A DNA stretch of 27,012 bases from Symbiobacteriaceae bacterium (lineage in GTDB: Bacteria; Bacillota_E; Symbiobacteriia; Symbiobacteriales; Symbiobacteriaceae): NCBI GenBank assembly GCA_027356675.1, contig DAHVXO010000267.1, positions 1 to 27,012 of the forward strand. Reading direction: 5' to 3'. The position numbers and the translations under genes are program-made. Below the pieces are notes generated by a model. It saw only the letters and a program-made list of their open reading frames with translations. It searched no databases and had not been told where the DNA came from. Positions 21,244 to 27,012 of the stretch are shown here, in pieces; the first letter of the stretch is position 1; every line of letters starts with the position of its first letter.

Positions 21244-22098
21244 TTGAAGGAGAGCCGACCAGTCTCGCCCGAGACCCAGGCCCGGATCGACGCCGGCATC
21301 GAGCGCGTGCTGCAGATGTTCCACACCGAGGACTTCCCAGAACGGGTCGCGGAGACATTCCTACACCGGCAGGCGGGCGGAGAACGACCGTGCTCCGGTT
21401 GGTCCCTGGTCAACATCCTCTTGATGCTGGCACAGGGATCGGTGGATGCTCGCACCATGAAGGAATGGAATCGGGTTGGTCGCCGGGTGCGCGCGGGCAG
21501 CAAGGCCATCTACATTCGCCGTCCCACGCGGAAGATCGCAGTGAAGATGACCGATGAGGATGGCAACGAGCAGGTGGTGCCATTACCAGTCGACTACGGT
21601 TGGACTCCCAGGTATCGCTATGAGGACACGGAAGGGGACCCGCTCGCCATCCCGGATTATCGGCCTATCCAACTGCCACCGCTTTACGATGTGGCGGAGA
21701 AGCTCGGGCTGCGGGTTGACTACGGGCCCTGCGAAGGGAAGTTTGCGGGCTACTATGCTCACCGTGCGAAGCGGATTCACCTGTGCACGCACGACGTAAA
21801 CACCTTCTTCCACGAGCTGGCCCACGCGGCCCACGCGACCTTCCACCGGCTGACCGGTGGGCAGGAGGCGGTGCAGGAGATCGTCGCGGAGATGACCGCC
21901 TGCGTCCTTGCCATCCTGTACGGTTACGAGGGGTTCGTGTGGAATGGCCACAAGTACATTGCGCACTACGCACAGGGCAAGAGCCCTGCCGAAGCGGTGC
22001 TGCAGTGCCTGGTTGACGTTCAGCGGACTCTCGGCGTGATCATGAGCACCCACATGGATGATCCGGTGGAAAGACCGGATGTCCTGGTGGCGGCCTGA
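21244..22098 (+). CDS. ArdC-like protein with zincin metallopeptidase motif, 284 aa
   Basis: The N-terminal half resembles the ssDNA-binding part of ArdC antirestriction proteins (SGWSLVNILLMLAQG, TMKEWNRVGRRVRAGSKAIYIRRPTRK). The C-terminal half is a zincin-type domain with HELAH at 190-194 and a likely third ligand in EIVAEMT (E212 or E216). ArdC proteins protect incoming plasmid DNA from restriction. Here such a role would fit a transferring element, but it is inferred. The start is TTG 21244, set by AAAGGAGG. The upstream leader has a terminator, so expression may be conditional. No conjugation gene is present in the window. Confidence 0.8.
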   Translation: MKESRPVSPETQARIDAGIERVLQMFHTEDFPERVAETFLHRQAGGERPCSGWSLVNILLMLAQGSVDARTMKEWNRVGRRVRAGSKAIYIRRPTRKIAVKMTDEDGNEQVVPLPVDYGWTPRYRYEDTEGDPLAIPDYRPIQLPPLYDVAEKLGLRVDYGPCEGKFAGYYAHRAKRIHLCTHDVNTFFHELAHAAHATFHRLTGGQEAVQEIVAEMTACVLAILYGYEGFVWNGHKYIAHYAQGKSPAEAVLQCLVDVQRTLGVIMSTHMDDPVERPDVLVAA

Positions 22099-22226
22099 CG
22101 CCTCCCGGGCGAAGCCGAGACAGCAAAAGGCAGCGGTTATTCAAGTGCTGCGTCGCCGGGCCCCCAACCCATCACGGTACCGAGCCTGGCGAACCAGCTC
22201 TACACCCCCTGAGGGAGGAGTTCTCC
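22099..22226 (+). promoter_or_regulatory. Structured leader of the 215-aa gene
   Basis: GCAGC (22130-22134) and GCTGC (22147-22151) form a hairpin whose loop contains GGTTATTC. The flanking CCCGGGCGA and TCGCCGGG can close an outer stem with one bulge. Near the gene, AGGAG-TT-CTCCT is a palindrome that includes the ribosome site itself, just before TTG 22227. Confidence 0.5.
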
Positions 22227-22874
22227 TTGTCAAAATGGTTTCAGTTGGCGCCACCGCGCCGGGGCACGGAGTGGTTCACCACGATCCTGTCCGTCTATTT
22301 TGGGGATATCGTGGCCCAGGGACGGATGTACAACCTGTACGAGTGCGTGAACATCGACTACCTGTCCACTCTCCAGGCCCCCACCGAGTTCTTTGCCGGC
22401 AAGATCGTCTCGGAGTTCAACCTTGACCGCTCCGACATTCACTGGGCAAGCCGGTTCGTCCGTGAGTTCCAGAAGGCATCCAGCGGTGGTTCACGTGACC
22501 TCGCTGAATTGCTGGCCTTTCTGAAACGGCGGGGCTATCAACCCTGCCAGAAGCACGCAGGTGCCGATGCCTTCCTCCCGCTGGCCACCTTCCCGATAGA
22601 CCCCTACTGGGTCGCCGAGAACAGCCAGGTCAGGGCGGCCGGTGTCTTTGCTGCGACACGGGACGAAGCGATTGCCGGCATCGAGCGTTACCTTACGGAT
22701 CTGCCAAAGAGCAAGCCCGGGTACGCCCGTCGGGCGCCTCTGGCGCTGCAGGAATGGGCAGATAAGGGGCGTCCGCTGACAGTGCACCCGCCGGAGGTGC
22801 CGCTGGTGCCTCCGATGTTGTCTGCGGCAGGTTTCAGGCTCCCGGATGCCCCCGTGCTGTCCCTGACAGCCTGA
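22227..22874 (+). CDS. Hypothetical protein, 215 aa
   Basis: I do not recognise this protein. The first half is helical with aromatic residues (WFTTILSVYFGDIVAQGRMYNLYECVNIDYL, WASRFVREFQKASSGGSRDLAELLAFLKRRGY). The second half includes AGVFAATRDEAIAGIERYLTDLP and a Pro-rich end. The TTG has GGGAGGAG upstream, with part of that site in a small palindrome. A 17-bp parS-like repeat falls inside its coding sequence at 22485-22501. It lies between the ArdC-like gene and the E1-E2-JAMM genes, with its own leader. Confidence 0.65.
   Translation: MSKWFQLAPPRRGTEWFTTILSVYFGDIVAQGRMYNLYECVNIDYLSTLQAPTEFFAGKIVSEFNLDRSDIHWASRFVREFQKASSGGSRDLAELLAFLKRRGYQPCQKHAGADAFLPLATFPIDPYWVAENSQVRAAGVFAATRDEAIAGIERYLTDLPKSKPGYARRAPLALQEWADKGRPLTVHPPEVPLVPPMLSAAGFRLPDAPVLSLTA
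22485..22501. repeat. parS-like 17-bp repeat, copy 2
   Basis: Exact second copy of GGTGGTTCACGTGACCT (first at 9759-9775). Here it encodes Gly-Ser-Arg-Asp, while at 9759 it is read in another frame. The identity is therefore at DNA level and not imposed by the protein. Confidence 0.45.
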
Positions 22875-23136
22875 GGCGAGGGAGATAAGGGTTAGGGGTC
22901 CTTCCTTGACGCGGTAGGGCTCGCCCTTTGCGGGTCCTGCCTATTGGAGGATTGGCCCCACGGCCCCAACACGGGCGCCGACCAGGTTTAGGGTAATGGG
23001 ACCGGGTCACAGCGGAGCAGAATCCGCTCCGGCTGATGGTCTGTCGTCCTGCAGGTGTTGTTATTCACCCCGAAGGGGGCAATCATCTCTTCGACTGGTT
23101 ACTTGCAACCGGTCATACATCCGGAGGTCGTTATCC
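22875..23136 (+). promoter_or_regulatory. Leader region of the JAMM-E1-E2 operon
   Basis: No gene. Several hairpins are visible: AGCGGA-GCAGAA-TCCGCT (23011-23028), GGTG-TTGTTATT-CACC (about 23054-23069) followed by CCCC-GAAG-GGGG, and GACTGGTT/AACCGGTC (23093-23114) about eight bases before GGAGG (23123-23127). Nineteen bases (23053-23071) match the leader at 21132-21150 with one change. I cannot name a confident promoter here. Confidence 0.5.
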
Positions 23137-23940
23137 ATGGCTACACAGAAGTCGGCCGCTGGCCAGGCAACGTTTTTCCAGCTTGATCAGGCAGCGGAGG
23201 TCTTTCCGCAGCCGCCGGCCCGGCCCGAAACAACGACCCGACTTGATGCCGGAACCACGACGGCGGGCTCGACTGAGCGACCCAGGACGGTGTTGCCTGC
23301 CGCCCCAGCCGTGGAGGAACGCTACCGGTTTCCTTTCACGGTTCGGTACGGGCTCGATCCGGTCGAGCTGCTAGGGTTTGTTGATGGCCAGGAGTACACG
23401 AAGGCGCAGGTCAAGGAGCTCCTTGTGTCCCACTGCCAACTCCCTGAGTTTGGAAAGCCCCACATGGACCTCCTGTACCACGCAGAGACCAACTCCTTCA
23501 TCGTCTCTGCGCTTCTCAACAAGAAGGGCGCGCTGGGAACTATCCCAGCCGCCCTCCTTCTCCAGACGCAGGACCTGTTCAAGGAGACCTTCGCCAAGCA
23601 CGGCACAGAAGATCGCCTGCTGGTCTATCGCAACGAGAAGGGGGAGCTGTGGGCCGTCCAACCGCCCATGAAGCGATCTGTTGATGAGGTCGAAATCCTG
23701 GGCGCCCTGCAGACCACCGTCATCCATGAAGGTCAGACGTGGGGGTTGATGGCGGACCTTCACAGCCATCACCACTTTGGTGCGTTCTGGTCGGAAGATG
23801 ACGATGAGAACGAGTACCTCCGGAGGGTTGTCTACGGGGTCTTCTCGTGGAAAGGTGGCCAGGACGTCTGGCTCTTTCGGCACTTCACGGGCACCGAGCT
23901 GGTTCCGCTTCACTATGCGGAGGTGGTCGTAGATGGGTAA
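23137..23940 (+). CDS. JAMM/MPN (JAB) metallopeptidase, PRTRC protein A-like, 267 aa
   Basis: A predicted zinc peptidase of the deubiquitinase (JAMM) type. The motif H-x-H-x7-S-x2-D is complete: H209, H211, S219 and D222, in DLHSHHHFGAFWSEDDDE. The same stretch resembles PRTRC system protein A (DxHSH with AFFS and a DD pair). After about 75 Pro/Thr-rich residues comes a mixed domain (FPFTVRYGLDPVELLGFVDG, LYHAETNSFIVSALLN) before the catalytic region. The upstream JAMM glutamate is not certain by eye. The ATG has GGAGG nine bases upstream. The last eight bases overlap the ATG of the E1 gene. In such cassettes JAMM enzymes process or remove ubiquitin-like tags; the target is unknown. Confidence 0.85.
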   Translation: MATQKSAAGQATFFQLDQAAEVFPQPPARPETTTRLDAGTTTAGSTERPRTVLPAAPAVEERYRFPFTVRYGLDPVELLGFVDGQEYTKAQVKELLVSHCQLPEFGKPHMDLLYHAETNSFIVSALLNKKGALGTIPAALLLQTQDLFKETFAKHGTEDRLLVYRNEKGELWAVQPPMKRSVDEVEILGALQTTVIHEGQTWGLMADLHSHHHFGAFWSEDDDENEYLRRVVYGVFSWKGGQDVWLFRHFTGTELVPLHYAEVVVDG

Positions 23941-25333
23941 CCCCTTCACGAGCGACCGCCTGGCCGTGATCATCATCGGCGCCGACATGACCGGCTCGGC
24001 CGTGTTTCAGGACCTCGTGCGCTTCCTTGCCCATATGGTCGAGATCCACGTGGTGGACGGCGGCACGGTAAAAGAAGCGGACTTGGCCCGACAGCACTTC
24101 ACCAGCAAGGACGTGGGCAAAAACAAGGCGAGGGTCTTACAGGCGAGGGCAACTGGGGCGCTCGGACTTGACCGGGTGTTTGCGCACCCGTATGACCTGA
24201 CCGATGTCCGCCAGTTGCATGACCTGGCTCAGTTCTATGCTTCGGTTATTCTGATAGGTACTGTCGACAACCGGCTGGCCCGATCGGTGCAGGAGCAGTT
24301 CGTTCGGGAGACAAAGGTGGCCACCTACTACCTGTGCCTTACCGACGGCGAGTATGCAGGCGGGGTGATGGCTCTCTGCCGGACCGACGAAGGCGAGGCC
24401 GACTCCGTGGGCTCCCCGATGGACCCGTCACACCTGACGGACGTAGCGGGCGAACCCGTGAGAGGCGGACTTGTGCCAACCGCCGGCAAACTTCCGGCTT
24501 GGATAAGCAGTCGCATGGCGGCAATCATCTCCCTGGAGTTGGTTGCCAAGGCACTCAAGGGGAACCTGCAGACTGGCCTCGCGCACTTCCATCAGTGCAG
24601 GATTTCCCGTGTCACGCCAGCCCTTACTCAGCTTGTCGCCGGCCGCATTGCCGTCATTCTCGTTGGAGCAGGCGGAATTGGGTCAGCCGTGTTTCAGGAC
24701 CTCGTGCGCTACTTATCCCCCATGATTGAGATTCACCTGGTGGACGGCGACCTCGTGGAAGGCCGAAACCTCCAAAGGCAGCACTTCACCAGGAAGGATC
24801 TCAGGCGGAACAAGGCCAGTGCGCTACATGAGAAGGCTCGGGACTTGCTCAAACGAGAGGGCGTGCAAGCCCACGCCTTCTACCTCACCGAGCCCGAACA
24901 GTTACACCAGATCGCCCGGAACTACTCGGCGGTCATCCTGATCGGTGGGGTTGATAACCACCCGGCCCGGAAAGTGCAGGAGCAGTTCGTTCGGGAGACC
25001 AAGGTGCCCACTTACTACCTCTGTCTTGCCAACGGTGAGAACAGCGGTGAGGTGTTCGCCACCTACCAGGTCGATGGAGCCCAATATGGGTTCTTCCGCT
25101 CCCACATTGATCCGTCAGTACTCACGGATGAAGAGGGGGACCCCACACGGCGCAGCTGCGGTCAGCAACTGGATGCTGGAAGCATCCAGACGCTGGTGGC
25201 CAATCGCAAGGCAGCGATTATCGCGCTGGAGTTGGTCTTCCAAGCACTTGTGGGAACAATTCAGACTGGCATTGTTTATTTCGATGAGTGCACGACCGCT
25301 CAGGTGGCGGTGGTTACTCCTGCGGCTGCCTAA
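23933..25333 (+). CDS. Tandem ThiF/E1-like protein with one degenerate and one intact domain, 466 aa
   Basis: Two ThiF/MoeB/E1-type adenylation domains in one chain, clearly duplicated: VFQDLVR, RQHFT, VQEQFVRETKV and TYYLCL occur in both. The second (from residue 237) keeps the key features: GAGGIG (245-250), VDGDLVEGRNLQRQ, and a candidate thiolating cysteine C409 in RRSCGQQ. The first (1-236) has lost them: GADMTG replaces GxGGxG, VDGG replaces VDGD, DLARQ replaces NLxRQ, and no cysteine sits at the matching place. This inactive-then-active order parallels eukaryotic UBA1. Activation of a ubiquitin-like protein or a peptide is the expected reaction. No ThiS-like partner is visible. Confidence 0.88.
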   Translation: MGNPFTSDRLAVIIIGADMTGSAVFQDLVRFLAHMVEIHVVDGGTVKEADLARQHFTSKDVGKNKARVLQARATGALGLDRVFAHPYDLTDVRQLHDLAQFYASVILIGTVDNRLARSVQEQFVRETKVATYYLCLTDGEYAGGVMALCRTDEGEADSVGSPMDPSHLTDVAGEPVRGGLVPTAGKLPAWISSRMAAIISLELVAKALKGNLQTGLAHFHQCRISRVTPALTQLVAGRIAVILVGAGGIGSAVFQDLVRYLSPMIEIHLVDGDLVEGRNLQRQHFTRKDLRRNKASALHEKARDLLKREGVQAHAFYLTEPEQLHQIARNYSAVILIGGVDNHPARKVQEQFVRETKVPTYYLCLANGENSGEVFATYQVDGAQYGFFRSHIDPSVLTDEEGDPTRRSCGQQLDAGSIQTLVANRKAAIIALELVFQALVGTIQTGIVYFDECTTAQVAVVTPAAA

Positions 25334-25357
25334 TCTCAAGGTGATGGAGGTGAGACT

Positions 25358-25999
25358 GTGGATCTTCGTGAGTGGTTCGCTCGCACCGATCTGCCAAAAG
25401 TCCCCCACATGAAGCAGCGGCTTCAGTTTGTTCCGCCGTCGAAGTTTCGTAGCGACGAAGTCATGGAGCTGTTTCTCCGGGGCTATGACCACGGATTTCG
25501 GCTCACTACGCGCAGCGGAATGCCGACTCCCTTGCTCAACCTGATGGCCTCACTTATGTCCTTTCGGGTCAATGGGCCTCTGGAGAGCAGGGTGGTCGTG
25601 GCGGAACTGCTTCCATACGAACAGCTCCCTAGTCTCGAACGGGAGCGCTTTGGTGAGCCTGGGAAGTGGTATTTGTCAAATATCACCACCCGCATTAGGG
25701 GAACAGGCGGGGCGTTTGGTGGTGGCGGATGCGGGTCATCTGACTGGATTCGCAAGCTTCTCCCGGGATTGATCCGCAAGGACATCCCCACCCGCGAGGA
25801 TGGCCGCAAACGGTACCGTGTGCACTATCTAGCCGTTTGTCCACCGGATTGGAGGGTTGACCATGGGGTCTACGAAGGGCTCTACCGGTACACGTTTGGA
25901 CACCAATGCAAGTACCCAGACGGATACGAACTTCTTAGATCTATCCGTGCTGAATCTCAAAAGCAGGGATCGCCAGGAACGCTACCTGCAGCGGGCTAA
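25358..25999 (+). CDS. Hypothetical protein of the E1-E2-JAMM cassette, 213 aa
   Basis: I do not recognise the family. The GTG start has GGAGGTGA six bases upstream and follows the E1 stop by 24 bases. Parts seen: MDLREWFARTDLPKVP, a helical stretch with FLRGYDHGFRLTTRSGMPTPLLNLMASLM, a strand VVVAELLPYEQL, then IRGTGGAFGGGGCGSSDW, an unusual Gly-rich loop with a cysteine, and HYLAVCPPDWRVDHGVYEGLYRY. The Gly-rich Cys loop could be a nucleotide or thioester site, or merely a flexible link. It may be a substrate, adaptor or diverged E2. Its last 137 bases overlap the next gene. Confidence 0.65.
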   Translation: MDLREWFARTDLPKVPHMKQRLQFVPPSKFRSDEVMELFLRGYDHGFRLTTRSGMPTPLLNLMASLMSFRVNGPLESRVVVAELLPYEQLPSLERERFGEPGKWYLSNITTRIRGTGGAFGGGGCGSSDWIRKLLPGLIRKDIPTREDGRKRYRVHYLAVCPPDWRVDHGVYEGLYRYTFGHQCKYPDGYELLRSIRAESQKQGSPGTLPAAG

Positions 26000-26282
26000 G
26001 GGACACGTTGAAGTGCTCCGGCCCCTCTACGCGCAGATCCGTAAGCGGCTCCAGGAGTGTCGTCGAGACGGTAACACCCCGCTCGACTTGGCGAACGACC
26101 TGACTCGGGAGGCAAGGATCTCCCCGGAGATGGGCTTGCTGGCCTATGACTTGCTCGAATTGGTGGAGGGCATCGGTCTGGGCTTTGCTAAGGAGGATGA
26201 AGCCCGACAGGAGAGCTTCCGTTTCTTCCTAGACAACATCGACAAACTCCGGCCCTTAGTAGGTGAGGAGGTATTGTTTTGA
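25863..26282 (+). CDS. Hypothetical helical protein of the cassette, about 139 aa
   Basis: After a Ser/Thr/Asn-rich start the protein is fully helical and charged: SRDRQERYLQRAKGHVEVLRPLYAQIRKRLQECRR, TPLDLANDLTREARISPEMGLLAYDLLELVEGIGLGF, ESFRFFLDNIDKLRPL. ATG 25863 has GGAGG eight bases upstream but makes a 137-base overlap with the previous gene. GTG 25947 would shorten the overlap and start near the helical part, with a weak site. It has no beta-grasp pattern, so it is not an obvious ubiquitin-like protein. The stop overlaps the TTG of the E2-like gene in a TTGA. Function unknown. Confidence 0.6.
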   Translation: MGSTKGSTGTRLDTNASTQTDTNFLDLSVLNLKSRDRQERYLQRAKGHVEVLRPLYAQIRKRLQECRRDGNTPLDLANDLTREARISPEMGLLAYDLLELVEGIGLGFAKEDEARQESFRFFLDNIDKLRPLVGEEVLF

Positions 26283-27012
26283 GCGACTGGCGTGGTTCGG
26301 TCGTGCAGGAAGTCGTTATTCGCATCAATCGGGACATGCTGCGCCAAGGCATCATCCCGACGACAAAGGTGACCCCAAAAGGGGAGAGGACAGTAAACCT
26401 GGGCTTGTATGACGCCTCGGTGCTGCTTAACGACCTCTTCGCCTGGGAGGCCCGCAACCGGAGCGTAACGATGATGTCCCGCTTTGAAACAAACGGGTTT
26501 ATCGCGCTCGGTCAAAATGGCGGGAAGTGGATGGCTGTTAAGGAACTTGAACCGTCGAAGTACTACCTGATTTCGGCGACGGAGAAGGTGTATCACTGCC
26601 ACCTGCCACGGGTGATCATCCAGACCAGCAACTATGGTTATACCTACTTGTTCTGGACGAGAGACAGAAAGCTCAAGCCAACGAGCAGGCTGTACCCACT
26701 CGTGCTTGGGAACGTTTCTTTGGACGGACAGGTATGTTTCGGGTCCACCGGTCTCAAGTGCAAAGGCCCTGAAGAGGTGGACGCGTTCGCCCGCAAAATC
26801 ATTGAGGCGCCCACATCTGGGCACTGGTGGCACGTCTATCGTGGTCGCTGGTTTCGGAAGATGCGTGAGGAACGGGGCTTGTCGTTGGAAGAGGTGGCTA
26901 CGGCCGTCAAGCTTACCCCTGAGACGCTTGCTGCCCATGAGGCTGACAAGAAGCCTATGGTGAACACGGTGGCTTATAAGTTGCGGGATTTCTTTGGCCT
27001 TCCCGGCAGGGA
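26279..27012 (+). CDS. E2-like (PRTRC B-type) protein fused to an XRE helix-turn-helix, partial
   Basis: Runs off the window end; 244 residues are visible. The core resembles the prokaryotic E2 family D / PRTRC system protein B: YHCHLPRVIIQTSNYGYTYLFW, then LKPTSRLYPLVLGNVSLDG and QVCFGS, where C153 is the candidate E2-type cysteine, followed by EEVDAFARKIIEAP and GHWW. Residues about 191-241 form an XRE-type helix-turn-helix (WFRKMREERGLSLEEVATAVKL, then TPETLAAHEADKKP and KLRDFFGL). The TTG start overlaps the previous stop and has AGGAGG seven bases upstream. A DNA-binding domain on an E2-like protein is unusual. It may repress its own operon or aim conjugation at DNA-bound targets. Confidence 0.78.
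   Translation, partial: MSDWRGSVVQEVVIRINRDMLRQGIIPTTKVTPKGERTVNLGLYDASVLLNDLFAWEARNRSVTMMSRFETNGFIALGQNGGKWMAVKELEPSKYYLISATEKVYHCHLPRVIIQTSNYGYTYLFWTRDRKLKPTSRLYPLVLGNVSLDGQVCFGSTGLKCKGPEEVDAFARKIIEAPTSGHWWHVYRGRWFRKMREERGLSLEEVATAVKLTPETLAAHEADKKPMVNTVAYKLRDFFGLPGR

Noticed and set aside
24238..26325. Further GTTATTC occurrences (about 24244 and 26313) as members of the leader motif
   Set aside because: Both lie inside coding sequence without the flanking AAGG and hairpin. A seven-base word is expected a few times by chance.
1..27012. CRISPR arrays, tRNA or rRNA genes, insertion sequences
   Set aside because: I saw no regularly spaced repeats, no cloverleaf with the GGTTCGANTCC arm in context, no rRNA signatures, and no transposase with terminal repeats.

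Overview
The window looks like part of a large mobile element (plasmid, plasmid-like prophage or integrative element) from a high-GC Firmicute, possibly a Symbiobacterium- or Thermaerobacter-like thermophile. Four things point that way: strong GGAGG ribosome sites with many GTG/TTG starts, a Bacillus/Clostridium-type LexA box, a YolD + Y-family polymerase pair, and roughly 60% GC. No rRNA, tRNA, transposase, integrase, phage structural or conjugation gene is visible. The element class and host are inference.

Layout. (1) 1-6619, plus strand: a closely packed run with two copies of a two-gene module (an S1/OB-fold RNA-binding protein followed by a winged-helix protein resembling the replication-relaxation family). 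It is followed by a membrane-anchored CAP protein, small membrane proteins and a small exported protein. (2) 6840-9571, minus strand: a Y-family polymerase, a YolD-like partner and a ParB-related protein, read from one promoter with a LexA box in its spacer. (3) 9600-10949, plus strand: a TPR protein followed by a tiny exported peptide, resembling a Rap-Phr/RRNPP signalling pair. (4) 11261-13525, minus strand: a coiled-coil DUF2325 protein and an unknown protein. (5) 13571-13778: a candidate structured RNA with its own promoter and terminator. (6) 14003-20952: a DUF3854/TOPRIM primase-like protein, small proteins, a DNA polymerase III sliding clamp (dnaN), and a PAPS-reductase/PP-loop protein with a clamp-binding motif at its N-terminus. 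(7) 20953-22874: an ArdC-like protein behind an attenuator-like leader, and an unknown protein. (8) 22875-27012: a ubiquitin-like conjugation cassette related to PRTRC (ParB-related, ThiF-related cassette), with a JAMM peptidase, a double ThiF/E1 protein, two unknown proteins, and an E2-like protein fused to an XRE helix-turn-helix that runs off the window end.

How the parts may fit together. The element carries a clamp, a TOPRIM protein and a damage-inducible polymerase, so it probably controls part of its own replication. Both the polymerase and the PAPS-reductase-like protein carry QxSLF clamp-binding motifs. The most novel part is the E1-E2-JAMM cassette: its E1 is a tandem fusion with a degenerate first domain and an intact second one, and its E2-like protein carries its own DNA-binding domain. 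No ubiquitin-like partner was found in the window.

Many genes also have a compact RNA hairpin just upstream of the ribosome-binding site, and several leaders share a GTTAYTC loop motif. This suggests widespread leader-based control.
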